A DNA stretch of 64,000 nucleotides from Microcoleus sp. FACHB-61 (GTDB lineage: Bacteria > Cyanobacteriota > Cyanobacteriia > Cyanobacteriales > Microcoleaceae), in contig JACJNY010000076.1 in the NCBI GenBank assembly GCA_014695295.1, forward strand, positions 78,181 through 142,180, in the 5' to 3' direction. Below are positions 15,797 through 25,117 of this stretch, one piece after another. The position numbers and the translations under genes were made by a program. Every line of letters starts with the position of its first letter. Position 1 is the first letter of the stretch. The notes beneath the pieces were generated by a model. The model made no database searches. It was not told the origin of the DNA and worked only from the letters and a program-made list of their open reading frames with translations.

Positions 15797-17209
15797 ATGA
15801 ATTCAGAATCAACTCTCGCCAGACTACAAGCTACACTTCCCGACGGAAAACTGCCTTCTAGCTACGGGGTATACTTCAAAAACACCCTAGTAGCCCTGTG
15901 TCACGCCCTAGAAGACCACATTTTGCAAACCAGCGGCGGGGACAAGATAGAACTCAAACCCCTAGTTTTGGTGGCGTTTCAGCAGGGTAAATGGTATTTA
16001 CAGGAAGCCGATCGTTACCTAGATATTGCTAATGCCTCTCGGCGCGTTGTCATCGCAGCAGTAGCCGACAGCGGTTTCGCTACCCACAAAACCGGTCAAT
16101 TAGAAAATGTATCTTTAATAAATCTCGATGAGAGCGACCCGATAATCCAAGAATGGAATTTAATCATCCTCGCCCCGACATACAAAGCAATGGTGCTTTG
16201 CCGCGAACTTTCAGCCCAAGAATACTTGCCCGAGGGCAAGCCAGAAGTAGATACAGAGCGAAAGTTCTACGGTTTGTGGTCGTTTGACCAGTCTTTGGTG
16301 TCGGCTGCTGCAGAAATTTTTATAGAACAGACGCGACATTACAACGCCCCCCTGGCCGACAGTTTGCTGGAAATGCACCACGAAATCCTGGCAACTAAAG
16401 GCCCGCCCTTGGCCGACATTAGCGGCGTCGTATCGCGGATCGTCACTTACCTGCAAAGTTCTCAGCAGCAAATGGTGGCAATTAACCGCCAAACCCGCGA
16501 GTTGTGGGAATTGGAAGGTCAAGCTTTGCGCGTCAGCCGGAATTTGAACGCTAACAAACTTCAAGCTTTTCTGCGGATGGCCCAGCGCGTAGACGAACGC
16601 GATACCGCAAACCCCACAGCGTCTTTGCAGGTGGCGGCTTTGTCGGAAACTTTGGGTCAACTGCTGGATTTGCCGGCTTTGCAGTTGCGCAGGCTGCGGC
16701 TGGCTGGATTGCTGTTTCGAGTCGGCTTAATTTCGGCCCCGAATGAGGTGTTCGATCGCACTCCCGAGGCTTTCGACCAAGCAACTTTATCATTTTGGCG
16801 CGATCGCAGCTTCATCGGTTCCCAACTGCTGCAAGCAATGCCGGAACTCGCACCTGTCGCGGAAATTGTCAAGCACCACCTCGAATATTGGGACGGCAGC
16901 GGCAGGCCAGAGGGTTTGCGAGCCGAAACAATACCCGTTGCTTCGCGGATTTTGGGGTTGGTCGCGGATTTTCAAGAATTGACTCAACCGCGTGGCGATC
17001 GTCCGGCTTTGAGTTTGAGCGAAGCTTTGCAAGAGTGCCGGGAACTGTGCGGCATTCGCTTCGATCCGGCTTTGGTGGAAACTCTCAGCAACGTCGTCAG
17101 GCTGGCAGAAATGGGTTTGATGGAGTTACCGACTCGCCCGAGCCAACTGCCTAACGTGTGGTTGGAGGATTTGGGCGAGCGAACGACCGCGGCCGCTCCG
17201 GCATTATAA
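15797..17209 (+). CDS. DICT sensory domain with degenerate HD-GYP-like domain
   Basis: 470 residues. Residues about 1-190 match the cyanobacterial DICT sensor module (found with diguanylate cyclases and two-component proteins). A helical linker follows, then an HD-superfamily domain (about 270-440). The second half of the active site is kept (HHLEYWDGSGRPEGL and PVASRILGLVADF), but where HD-GYP proteins have a HD dyad the sequence reads LAGLLFRVGLIS, so the first metal ligands are missing. It is probably a regulator or ligand-binding protein and not an active c-di-GMP phosphodiesterase. It is divergent from the DUF2993 gene. Confidence 0.8.
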   Translation: MNSESTLARLQATLPDGKLPSSYGVYFKNTLVALCHALEDHILQTSGGDKIELKPLVLVAFQQGKWYLQEADRYLDIANASRRVVIAAVADSGFATHKTGQLENVSLINLDESDPIIQEWNLIILAPTYKAMVLCRELSAQEYLPEGKPEVDTERKFYGLWSFDQSLVSAAAEIFIEQTRHYNAPLADSLLEMHHEILATKGPPLADISGVVSRIVTYLQSSQQQMVAINRQTRELWELEGQALRVSRNLNANKLQAFLRMAQRVDERDTANPTASLQVAALSETLGQLLDLPALQLRRLRLAGLLFRVGLISAPNEVFDRTPEAFDQATLSFWRDRSFIGSQLLQAMPELAPVAEIVKHHLEYWDGSGRPEGLRAETIPVASRILGLVADFQELTQPRGDRPALSLSEALQECRELCGIRFDPALVETLSNVVRLAEMGLMELPTRPSQLPNVWLEDLGERTTAAAPAL

Positions 17210-17282
17210 AATAACTGGATTGGTAATGGGCGATCGGTAATTGGTAATTGGGAATTGGGCATTTAGGAGTCCGGCACAAATC

Positions 17283-17390
17283 CTTTCCAACACTAGAAAA
17301 AATCAGCCCTCTGTGCTTGCTAAGCGCACCCTACCGCTTTCCAACACTAGAAAAAATCAGCCCTCTGTGCTGGCTAAGCGCACCCTACCG
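17283..17390. repeat. Two tandem 54-bp repeats
   Basis: Two adjacent units begin CTTTCCAACACTAGAAAAAA and end in AAGCGCACCCTACCG, differing at one base (TGCTTGCT against TGCTGGCT). The CGCACCCTACCG end matches a repeat common around this window. It is preceded by a run of ATTGGTAATTGGGAATTGGG-type repeats at 17219-17262. Confidence 0.85.
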
Positions 17391-17439
17391 CTCTTAGTGG
17401 GAGCCGTAGCTTCTCTGTGCGAACTGCGCACAGAGAAGC

Positions 17440-17492
17440 TACTAATGAATGACTAAAAACTAATGACTAATGACTAAAAACTAATGACACAT
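17440..17492. repeat. Heptamer-type repeats reaching a start codon
   Basis: A run of TAATGAC and TAAAAAC units abuts the ATG of the pentapeptide-repeat gene, leaving no recognisable Shine-Dalgarno sequence. It belongs to the short tandemly repeated repetitive sequences known from filamentous cyanobacteria; similar runs are at 22928-22970 and 23028-23070. Confidence 0.75.
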
Positions 17493-18080
17493 GACCTCGA
17501 AGCCATACGCAAAGGCAAAATTCTGATGTTGGCCGGCACCGATTTAGCCGGCACAGACTTAGCGGGAGCCGAGCTCGCCGGTGCTAACTTGTCTCAAGCC
17601 AATTTAACAGGAGCTAATCTCGCCGGCGCTAACTTGCAGGGGGCCGTATTGCGAGCCAACCTCCGCGGCGCTGACTTGAGCGGCGCTGACTTGCGAGGCG
17701 CAGATTTTCGGAATGCAGATTTGCGGGGAGCTTCCTTCGCTAACGCTTTAGTCCGCGATGCAAGTTTTGGGGGTGCTTTTTTGACAGGGGCTGCGATGAT
17801 CGGCAATTTGGATTTGAGCGGTGTCGATTTTCGCGGCGCGGATTTGCGGGGCGCTTCTTTGGCTAGGGCAATTTTGCACTCCGCCGATTTGAGCCATGCT
17901 AATTTGTCCGGCGCTGATTTGTCGGGAGCTGACTTGGAAGAAGCGATCCTGAATGGAGCCGTACTGCGCGGCGCTAACCTGACAGGAGCTAATTTGCTTT
18001 GCGCCACGATCGAACAAACCGTTTGGGATGGGGCGTTGCTCGATCGCGCTTGTCTCCAAGGCACCCCCCTGAGCCTTTAA
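17484..18080 (+). CDS. Pentapeptide-repeat protein
   Basis: 198 residues. From about residue 20 nearly the whole chain is tandem A(D/N)LXX pentapeptides (TDLAGAELAGANLSQANLTG and so on), expected to fold as a right-handed quadrilateral beta helix of about eight coils. No signal peptide or membrane span, so it is cytoplasmic. The function of most cyanobacterial members is unknown. The ATG chosen lies in heptamer repeats with no clear ribosome site; a later ATG (codon for residue 15, MLAG) is possible. Confidence 0.85.
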   Translation: MTHDLEAIRKGKILMLAGTDLAGTDLAGAELAGANLSQANLTGANLAGANLQGAVLRANLRGADLSGADLRGADFRNADLRGASFANALVRDASFGGAFLTGAAMIGNLDLSGVDFRGADLRGASLARAILHSADLSHANLSGADLSGADLEEAILNGAVLRGANLTGANLLCATIEQTVWDGALLDRACLQGTPLSL

Positions 18081-18207
18081 ATTTCAACAATGTTGTTTAG
18101 AAGACAGACAAAAAACAAGATCTGCTTATGAGGTGAATAAGCACAAGCGATTTTTACATTTCTTAATATGAGGTTATAATGGCGACTGTAGATGAGCAAA
18201 CGAATAA

Positions 18208-18963
18208 ATGGTAGCAGCTTTGTTTAGCGGTACATCCTTTCAAGGTCAAAGTGGCGATCGCCTTGTTAGTAAAGTAGCAGGAGCTGCGATCGCAGCCTTA
18301 TTCAAGCGTTCTGAAAAGGCCGAAGCCAACATCCGAGTCGAACCAGTAGCCAAACTCTTGCAGGGAAGCATCGACGGTTTCGACTTCATTGGCAAAGGTA
18401 TGTTGATGTACAACGGCCTGCGCATAGAAGTGATGGAACTCTACCTGCAAGCACTCTCCATTGATTTTGGGGCGATTTTTGCAGGTCAAGTCAAATTGCG
18501 GCAGCCTACCCAGGCAAATATGCGAGTAGTCTTAAGTCGATCGGATTTAACCACCTCATTCAATACACCTTTTGTAGTTGAAAAACTCCAGAAGCTGAAG
18601 TATCAAGAGCAATCTCTGCACTTTCAAAACACTGAAGTCAGCTTCGGAGCCGACAAATCCATTCGGCTTCAGTCCGAAATTACCGTAGGCGATGCCAGCG
18701 AACCCGTCAACATAGATATTACAGCTCAATTGCAAGTAGAAGACCGACGTAAAATCCAATTTGTCAGCGTTACTTACGGCGGTGACGGGCAAGCAGTAGA
18801 CTTGGGTCAAGCTATAATTGCCCACGTAAATAACTTGCTCGACTTAGACAAATTTGCATTAGAGGGCACTCAACTGCGAGTAGACCGCTGCCGAGTTCAG
18901 AACGACGAGCTGGTTTTCTACGGTTGGGCTGGTATCGAGCAATTCCCCAAAGGCAAGCGCTAA
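18208..18963 (+). CDS. DUF2993 (LmeA-like) lipid-binding-domain protein
   Basis: 251 residues with a DUF2993 domain (IEVMELYLQALSIDFGAIFA, then QANMRVVLSRSDLTTSFNT). It is a distant paralogue of the protein at 14780-15520. The N-terminus is soluble and lacks a signal peptide. A strong intrinsic terminator follows 58 bp after the stop, so the gene is probably a separate unit. Confidence 0.85.
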   Translation: MVAALFSGTSFQGQSGDRLVSKVAGAAIAALFKRSEKAEANIRVEPVAKLLQGSIDGFDFIGKGMLMYNGLRIEVMELYLQALSIDFGAIFAGQVKLRQPTQANMRVVLSRSDLTTSFNTPFVVEKLQKLKYQEQSLHFQNTEVSFGADKSIRLQSEITVGDASEPVNIDITAQLQVEDRRKIQFVSVTYGGDGQAVDLGQAIIAHVNNLLDLDKFALEGTQLRVDRCRVQNDELVFYGWAGIEQFPKGKR

Positions 18964-19020
18964 GCCTCAGCCTGCTGAGCTGGCCAAATCCGATTTGTTT
19001 GAGGAATTTTATAGCTTAAC

Positions 19021-19054
19021 AGCAAAACCCGCGCAGGCGGGTTTTGCTATTTTA
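19021..19054 (+). terminator. Intrinsic terminator
   Basis: AGCAAAACCCGC and GCGGGTTTTGCT pair around a short loop, followed by ATTTTAG. It lies 58 bp downstream of the DUF2993 gene on the same strand. Confidence 0.8.
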
Positions 19055-19097
19055 GCGACACTTTTTAAGCTGTGGCGCTGCTAGCGAAAGGTCGCGC

Positions 19098-19257
19098 TAT
19101 AGCCTTTGTTACAAAAATTGGGTACACCGACACCTGTGTGCCCAATTTTTTAAGCTCTATATCACTGTCAGCTATACGCGAAGCTATCGCTTAGAGTATT
19201 TAGCCTTTATCACAAAAATTGGGTACACCGGAACCTGTGTTGCCAACCTTCTTAAGT
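19098..19257. repeat. Two diverged copies of a 55-bp hairpin repeat
   Basis: Copies at about 19100-19155 and 19200-19256 share TAGCCTTT, AAAAATTGGGTACACCG and CCTGTGTTGCC-like blocks. The first is a good hairpin (AAAAATTGGG with CCCAATTTTT); the second has lost its right arm. The stretch 18964-19637 is otherwise without a supported gene; an open frame at 19219-19416 has no coding character. Confidence 0.6.
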
Positions 19258-19637
19258 TTAATTTCATACCTCATCTACCCAAGAAATTCTATATATTCCG
19301 GCGTATTTCCCGAAGTAAGCTGTCGCGCATTTAATCGATCGACTACTGCGTACTTAAACTATTGTGGGGTCACCACTCCTAGCCCACCATCAAGCTTAAA
19401 TTTAAATGCAAAATAGTTGATTCACTGGGATTCTATTCTCGCTTCAAAATCAGCACTCAGGTTGATGCGATCGCACAAATTACTTTGATAAAGTTAGACA
19501 CTCCTAAACGCAGAAACTGGGTTTGAGGGACGAAATTCTCTGGTAAAGGGCGATCGCGAGGAGTTGAACAACCCGGTTGATGAGAGTCGCGAGGGCGTAA
19601 GTCCTGTGAGAAAATAAATAACCCCAAAAGAGGAAAA

Positions 19638-19928
19638 ATGCTCGGATTTTATTTATTTTGTATCTACGTTGCAGTCTTGTCCGTGTTTGCTGGACCCAGC
19701 CCCCGCAGCCCGGAGAAATGGTGGGTAGAAATTGTCACAAATTTGCCTCACTGTACCTACTATTTTGGCCCCTTCGACACCGACAAAGAAGCCTCCAGCA
19801 ATATTCCGGGCTACGTCGAAGACCTGGAAAGCGAGGGAGCGAAAAGAGTTAGCATCCGCATCAAACGGTGTCAGCCTTCGGAACTCACGATTTGCGATAG
19901 TGAATTTTCAGAGGGTATCGCGGCTTAA
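19638..19928 (+). CDS. DUF1816 protein (copy 1)
   Basis: 96 residues. A short hydrophobic N-terminus (LGFYLFCIYVAVLSVFAG) is followed by the DUF1816 core: WWVEIVTNLPHCTYYFGPF, a GYVEDLESEGAKRV segment and IKRCQPSELTI. The family is restricted to cyanobacteria and of unknown function. Start supported by AGAGGAAAAATG. A paralogue with a related upstream region lies 370 bp downstream. Confidence 0.85.
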   Translation: MLGFYLFCIYVAVLSVFAGPSPRSPEKWWVEIVTNLPHCTYYFGPFDTDKEASSNIPGYVEDLESEGAKRVSIRIKRCQPSELTICDSEFSEGIAA

Positions 19929-20297
19929 AAATTTTGATAGTCCAGGCGGCATAAACCGGGTTTTTTGACGACTATACTCCGTCTATCGCGAGGGGTATCA
20001 GTTAACCAACCCTGTTTCTGAGTGTCAAGAGTGTGTAAGTTCTGTTTGAATTTTTCATTAACTGAAGCCTCAACAATAATATTAAGCATCGTCTTGTCCT
20101 AGTCCTCACCGTGCGGACTTTGTATTTGTAGTGGTGGCTTAAAAGTCGGCATCTTCTCCACCAAAATGCAGAGTTTAGCCACCATTAACTGCCAAAAAGT
20201 ATCGGGATCAAATCAGCACTGAGGATGAGCCGATCGCTCCCGTTGCATTGATAAATTTAGATCACTAAAAACTACTTAAATCTTCCCAGAGGTAGAT
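19929..20297. other. Intergenic region with duplicated upstream sequence
   Basis: No gene is supported. The right end (about 20208-20272) resembles the region upstream of the first DUF1816 gene (about 19446-19508): both contain AAATCAGCACT, a GATCGC and TTGATAAA(G/T)TTAGA followed by CACT. The paralogues therefore seem to have been duplicated together with a possible promoter. Confidence 0.5.
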
Positions 20298-20573
20298 ATG
20301 TTTGAAATCTCTATGTTGGGTATGTTTTTCACGGCTTTTTGGCTGCTAGGTCAACCTACTAGCAGCACTCGACGCGACGAATGGTGGGTAGAAGTTGATA
20401 CAGATTCGCCAAAGCGTACCTATTACTTTGGACCCTATGACAGCAGAGAGGAAGCTTCTGACAGATCGACCGGCTACATCCGAGACCTGGAGAACAAAGG
20501 AGCTAAAAAAATTACCATCAACCTCAAACAAGGTAGCCAACCTACTCAGCTAAGAGCTAGTGAAGAGTCTTGA
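20298..20573 (+). CDS. DUF1816 protein (copy 2)
   Basis: 91 residues with the same plan as copy 1: hydrophobic N-terminus, EWWVEVDTDSPKRTYYFGPY, then TGYIRDLENKGAKKITINLK. The Cys of the first copy (PHCTYY, KRCQP) are replaced (PKRTYY, KQGSQP), so any role for those Cys is not shared. Start has AGAGGTAGATATG upstream. Confidence 0.85.
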   Translation: MFEISMLGMFFTAFWLLGQPTSSTRRDEWWVEVDTDSPKRTYYFGPYDSREEASDRSTGYIRDLENKGAKKITINLKQGSQPTQLRASEES

Positions 20574-20735
20574 GAAGGTTGGAAACTGCAAATTACGGGC
20601 GCAGAAAATTTGACTTGTTAACAGGGTTTTTTTAAAATGAGATCCCGCTTGCATACTGTAGGGACACAACAATGCTGTGTCCCTGGGGAATATTGAAGAA
20701 ATGGTATTATTTGCGTCCGAGAAATGCACGTTTTG

Positions 20736-21749
20736 TCAAAGCACCATCTGATTGAGATTACTGCGAGGATTAAAAGTACGATTTGCTTGGATTTTTTCGT
20801 AGGACTCGCGTTCGACAGTGCTGAGTTCTTTCGGCGGCACGATCGCAATTTTTACCAACAAATCAGTCCGCTCGTTTTTCTTCGGTTTCGGCCATCCTTT
20901 GCCCCGCAACCGCAAAGACTGACCCGAACGAATCCCGGCTGGGACTTTCACAGTGATCGTACCTTCAGGCGCCGGCACTTCAATTGAAGCTCCCAATACC
21001 GCTTCGTCGGGAGTTATCGGCACTTCGCAGACCAAATTTTCTCCCTCAAACTGGAAGAAAGCGTGAGGCAAAACTTCTAATTTTAGGTACAAATCTCCCT
21101 GCTGCTTCGTGTACGGGTCAACTTGACCTTTGCCTTTTATCCGAATTTTGCTGCCGGTTTTCACTCCTGCAGGAATCGAAACTTCCCCCGTGGCGACTCG
21201 CTTGGAAGTTCCCCGAAATGCTTCCCCCAGAGTCAGGGAAATCGCCACTTCGGTGTCGAGAGAGCTTCCTGCGCTGCGGTTTTCGTACCCCGCGAAATCT
21301 TCAAATCCGCCAAAACCGGTGGGCCCGCTGCTGGTGCGGTAGTTGCTGCTGTAATTCCACTTACCGTTGCGGCCACCACTAGCACCAGGGCTACCTGCGC
21401 GGCCGAGCAAGGCATTGATAAATTCGTCAAAACTGCCGTACTCGCTGAAGTCAACCCCGCCAAAGTCTACAGTCGTACCGCCCCCGCCTGGCCATCCGCC
21501 TGGACTTGCGGCAGCTTGCTTCCAGTATTGACCGTATTGGTCGTATTTTTTGCGTTTTTCTGGGTCGGAGAGCACTTCGTAAGCTTCGTTGACTTCTTTA
21601 AAACGAGCTTCGGCTTCTTTGTTCCCGGGGTTCATGTCCGGGTGATATTTCCGGGCTAGTTTGCGAAAAGTTTTTTTAATTTCGTCAGAGCTGGCAGTTT
21701 TGTTGAGTCCCAAAATAGCGTAATAGTCTTTAAAATCTGTTGCAGCCAT
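20736..21749 (-). CDS. DnaJ-like co-chaperone (type II, CbpA-like)
   Basis: 337 residues. N-terminal J domain (residues 7-72) with the HPD motif ([16 protein letters not shown]), a Gly/Phe/Ser-rich linker (about 75-165), and the C-terminal peptide-binding domains ([18 protein letters not shown], then [17 protein letters not shown]). There is no Cys-rich zinc finger, so it is the CbpA type. It stimulates DnaK ATPase and passes on unfolded clients in the cytoplasm. It is monocistronic here; TTAGTTG repeats lie just upstream. Confidence 0.93.
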   Translation of the reverse strand: MAATDFKDYYAILGLNKTASSDEIKKTFRKLARKYHPDMNPGNKEAEARFKEVNEAYEVLSDPEKRKKYDQYGQYWKQAAASPGGWPGGGGTTVDFGGVDFSEYGSFDEFINALLGRAGSPGASGGRNGKWNYSSNYRTSSGPTGFGGFEDFAGYENRSAGSSLDTEVAISLTLGEAFRGTSKRVATGEVSIPAGVKTGSKIRIKGKGQVDPYTKQQGDLYLKLEVLPHAFFQFEGENLVCEVPITPDEAVLGASIEVPAPEGTITVKVPAGIRSGQSLRLRGKGWPKPKKNERTDLLVKIAIVPPKELSTVERESYEKIQANRTFNPRSNLNQMVL

Positions 21750-22075
21750 TAAGCAATCCCCTCTTTATTAGTTGTTAGTTGTTAGTTGTTAGAAAAAATA
21801 AATCCCCAATTAGCAGGATGGCGAATTAGCTGGATGCCAGTGGCAAAAGTGCTTGCGGCATCTCATTCAAATTATAGGTTATCAAAGGTTTGGACTCGAT
21901 CGAGTTCGGTTGTTGCTTGGCGTTCGATCGCAATTTCCGCACCCCGCTGCTGTTTGAGATTTTATAGCATTCGACTCTCTTGTGCTGAAGGCAGCCGGAG
22001 CAGGCGGCTCTAGAAATGCTTTTGGCATCCGACAAGAAAAACAATGGTTTGATCAATTAAGAACGTCCTCACCCT

Positions 22076-22198
22076 ATGCGCGGTTGCTATACTTTTGAGC
22101 TTTTAGACGGTGAAACTCTTGCCACGATAAGTTTTGAGGAGTTGTGCGCCTTGGGGCTTTTGGGAGGCGGCGAGAGCTTGAGGCAGCAGCCCGGTTGA
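22076..22198 (+). CDS. Possible 40-residue small protein
   Basis: An open frame from ATG codes for MRGCYTFELLDGETLATISF and a further 20 residues. The first half has protein-like composition. No ribosome site is obvious and no family was recognised. A second short frame (22329-22481, 50 codons, MQILESFHQQLWSNLLPELW at its start) follows. The rest of 22014-22616 has nothing else. Confidence 0.25.
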   Translation: MRGCYTFELLDGETLATISFEELCALGLLGGGESLRQQPG

Positions 22199-22616
22199 GA
22201 CGAGCCGGGGAAAGCTGCTGCTGTTGCTGGCGCGAGCCAAGGAGGGTTGACTGGGGCGGACGATCGATCTTTTATCTTTTTTGCGGTGCGCGGTGCGATC
22301 GAACTTCTCGATCTGAGCTTTTCACCCAATGCAAATTCTAGAAAGTTTTCATCAGCAACTCTGGTCGAATCTGCTACCTGAATTGTGGCCAACTTATACC
22401 TTAAAGCCCACAGTAATTCCACAACTTTTCGATATATTTTTCCCTCACCTGAGAGCGGTACTATACAATCTTATTTTTTGAGTACCTGAATAGATTTAAG
22501 TCCAACTAATACAACATAATCTCTCCGGTGTCTGTTAACTAGAACACACACTTTTAAAAAAATTAAGATAGGATAGTAGAACAATAAGCTTTTAACGCTA
22601 TGAGGGTGCTAACATT

Positions 22617-22820
22617 ATGAATTATTTGCTAAGTTGGCCTTGCGGCTGCTGCGACGATTGGAAAGATAGGTCCGAGAGTTGTGTTGTACTCAGAAACGGG
22701 CAGCGCATTTGTCAGTCGTGCTACGATCGCAAATACAAGAATCAGAAGCTGTTCGCCAGACGCAGGCGAGCGAACATATCTGTATCACAGCAGACCCTAA
22801 CAGAGACTATCCCTTATTAA
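22617..22820 (+). CDS. Small Cys-rich protein
   Basis: 67 residues. Cys residues are arranged as WPCGCCDDW, SCVVL and ICQSCYDRKYK, a possible small zinc-binding fold, followed by a basic tail (FARRRRA). The gene begins at TTATGAATT after a short AT-rich leader with AGGGTG 9 bases upstream. No family was recognised. Likely a real but uncharacterised cyanobacterial small protein. Confidence 0.5.
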   Translation: MNYLLSWPCGCCDDWKDRSESCVVLRNGQRICQSCYDRKYKNQKLFARRRRANISVSQQTLTETIPY

Positions 22821-22927
22821 TGCGCGATGCCCTTATTAATGCGCAATGCTTTGAATAAAGCGAAGTATTTCGACAACCTCGCATCAGCGGTTGCCCTTAA
22901 TAATGAACTAGAAAAAAAGAATTATTT

Positions 22928-23070
22928 TCCTCATCAGTCATCAGTCATCGGTCATTGGTGATCTGTCACTAATTTAGTTATTTATCATCAGTCACTTGAA
23001 AAGCAGGTAACAGATTTTAACTTAAAAAACTAATGACTGACGACTAATGACTAATGACTAATAACTAAAT
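22928..23070. repeat. Heptamer tandem repeats flanking glgC 3' end
   Basis: TCATCAG/TCATCGG-type units at 22928-22970 and TAATGAC/TAATAAC units at 23028-23070, the latter running up to the glgC stop codon. A 20-bp direct repeat (CCCTTATTAATGCGC) at 22809-22848 precedes them. Confidence 0.75.
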
Positions 23071-24354
23071 GATAGTTCCATCAGGAATCGTGGCATTTTT
23101 CAGGACTACGATAATGCCGCTGCGGATGTAAAAACCTTGGTTTTCGCGGTTGGCTTCTTCCACTCGGTCTTTATTAATTATTTGAACATTGCGACCGATG
23201 CGGGCATTTTTATCCACAATCGCGCGGCGAATTGTAGTATCTGCACCGATACCGAGGGCGACGCCGCCGTTGTCCAAACTCGAATGCCGTTCGGCGTCGG
23301 GTTCGTAGAAGTCAGCACCCATGACCATAGTGTCTTGAATCGTACATCCAGCTTCAATGCGCGATCGAACTCCCAACACAGAATGGTCGATCCGGCACTG
23401 TTTGAGAATGCAGCCTTCAGCAATAATCGATTCAGTCACGTGAGTATCTAAAAGCTTTGTAGGTGGCAAGAAACGCGGGCGAGTGTAAATCGGCGCATTT
23501 TCATCGTAGAAACTGAAAGGCGGCTGAGGCTGTTTTGTCAGAGCCATGTTAGCGTCGTAAAAAGCCTCAATGGTTCCGATATCTTCCCAGTAATCGTCAA
23601 ACAAATAAGCTTGAACGTTGTGGTCTTTTGCAGAATTCGGAATTATCTCTTTACCAAAATCAGTTTGGTTGGGAGATTCTTTCAGGAGTTTAATCAGAAC
23701 TTCTCTTTTGAAGACGTAAATCCCCATCGAAGCAATGTAAGGACTGTCCTGAGCCTGCTGCCCTGTCAGTCCCAGTTTAGTAGTATCCACCTGCATTTGT
23801 TTGAGCGCATCGCCTTTTGGCTTTTCGCTGAAAGAAACAATGCGACCGTTGTCGTCGATTTTCATCAAACCAAAATCCGAGGCACGCTTCTCGTCCATTG
23901 GCAAAACCGAGAGGGTGATATCGGCGTTGGTTTCGCGGTGTCTCTGCACAAACTTCTGGTAGTCCATGCGGTAGAGGTGGTCGCCCGAAAGAATCAAGTA
24001 TTCGTCAACGTCCCACTGTTCTAGCAGCGAGAGATATTGGCGAACTGCGTCGGCTGTCCCTTGAAACCAGTTGGGGTTTTCCTGAGTTTGCTGGGCGGCG
24101 AGTACCTCGACAAATCCCTCGGTGAAGCCGGAAAACTGGTATGTCCGAGAGATGTGACGGTTGAGGGATGCCGAGTTGAATTGCGTGAGGACGTAAATTT
24201 TGACTATTTCCGAGTTGATGCAGTTGCTGACAGGAATATCGATGAGGCGATATTTGCCTGCGAGGGGAACTGCGGGTTTGGCTCGCAGTTTGGTTAGGGG
24301 GTAAAGGCGGGTGCCTACACCGCCACCGAGGATGATGGCTAAGACTTTTTTCAA
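23065..24354 (-). CDS. Glucose-1-phosphate adenylyltransferase (ADP-glucose pyrophosphorylase)
   Basis: 429 residues, full length for the cyanobacterial enzyme. It makes ADP-glucose from glucose-1-phosphate and ATP, the committed step of glycogen synthesis, and is normally activated by 3-phosphoglycerate. Visible motifs: nucleotide-binding [31 protein letters not shown] with the catalytic Asp, [11 protein letters not shown], and a C-terminal left-handed helix domain (about 300-429) ending in [10 protein letters not shown]. It is transcribed alone. Confidence 0.97.
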   Translation of the reverse strand: MKKVLAIILGGGVGTRLYPLTKLRAKPAVPLAGKYRLIDIPVSNCINSEIVKIYVLTQFNSASLNRHISRTYQFSGFTEGFVEVLAAQQTQENPNWFQGTADAVRQYLSLLEQWDVDEYLILSGDHLYRMDYQKFVQRHRETNADITLSVLPMDEKRASDFGLMKIDDNGRIVSFSEKPKGDALKQMQVDTTKLGLTGQQAQDSPYIASMGIYVFKREVLIKLLKESPNQTDFGKEIIPNSAKDHNVQAYLFDDYWEDIGTIEAFYDANMALTKQPQPPFSFYDENAPIYTRPRFLPPTKLLDTHVTESIIAEGCILKQCRIDHSVLGVRSRIEAGCTIQDTMVMGADFYEPDAERHSSLDNGGVALGIGADTTIRRAIVDKNARIGRNVQIINKDRVEEANRENQGFYIRSGIIVVLKNATIPDGTII

Positions 24355-24579
24355 GGAACTTTCTCCCTAGGGTCAATTAACTCTCCAAGTACAGTGTCGG
24401 ATGGTGAGGGCTTCTTGACAAGGGGGGGGAGCAAGGAAGTTTTGAGTTATGAGTTATGAGTTGAGCCGGTTACGCAGAAAGGGGGTTTTTTTAATCCAAA
24501 TACTTCTTCCAACCCTCAATAAGAGTTAAAAAACCCAGTTTATGAGAGCTGGAGTGCGCCCGGGGCTGGAGTTATAAGC

Positions 24580-24690
24580 TTTGAGTTGTGAGTTAAAATA
24601 CTCATCAATAAATAATGGATATTTGAAAAAGTTTTGAGTTGTGAGTTAAAATACCCCTCAATAAATAAGGGCTGTTTAACAAAAGAATAA
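24580..24690. repeat. Two tandem 53-bp repeats
   Basis: TTTGAGTTGTGAGTTAAAAT recurs at 24580 and 24633, each followed by a related CAATAAATAA block. A GAGTTAT heptamer run is at 24444-24465. These repeats fill most of 24355-24720, where no gene is supported. Confidence 0.75.
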
Positions 24691-24756
24691 GGTTCGGGGT
24701 TTGGGCTTTTAATTACAAGTTTTCTGGGTTAATTCCCCGTTCTCGCCATTTCTTCA

Positions 24757-24957
24757 TCAAGGAGCATGGCGCTGTTGTTGTTGTTCAAGGCTGCTCTGAT
24801 CGCGCCGTGTCACGCACAAAGCGCGCTCTGTTTGGGCCAAAAGCGCGCTTTTGGCTTGGGTTTTATCCCGTTCTTTTTGCTGGCGTTCCTGTTTTGTGAG
24901 TTTTTCGGACTCCACAGCAGTTAGGAAGCGTCGCCCGCCGGGACGATAAATTTCTAG
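24757..24957 (-). pseudogene. Uma2-family C-terminal fragment
   Basis: The minus strand reads LEIYRPGGRRFLTAVESEKL followed by TKQERQQKERDKTQAKSALL and a Gln-rich end. This matches the end of Uma2 proteins, where the last core strand (GLEIYRPDGQRFLSY in the intact protein at 47442-48122) precedes a coiled coil. The nuclease-fold core is absent. Confidence 0.75.
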
Positions 24958-25117
24958 GTAGAGTCAGTTTTCAATCTTAGATTGACTGCAAATTTGTGTA
25001 ATATTTTACAATTTGTCGATCGACAAAATTGGATAAAAGGTCTATTCTCTACCAAAAGCTAGATCCCCTACAAACCTCTGCTACTGTAGCCTAACCCCTA
25101 AAAGCTAGAAAAAATGT

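Noticed and set aside
15576..15812. 78-codon minus-strand frame overlapping the start of the DICT gene
   Set aside because: No coding character, overlaps the well-supported gene start and the promoter region between divergent genes.
17594..18064. 156-codon frame opposite the pentapeptide gene with repeated SAP motifs
   Set aside because: Mirror of the pentapeptide repeat DNA; periodicity follows from the coding strand.
19219..19416. 65-codon plus-strand frame
   Set aside because: Starts inside a dispersed hairpin repeat, has no ribosome site and no protein-like pattern.
22087..22422. 111-codon minus-strand frame
   Set aside because: Low-complexity Pro/Ser/Lys content and no start signal; the plus-strand short frame is more protein-like.
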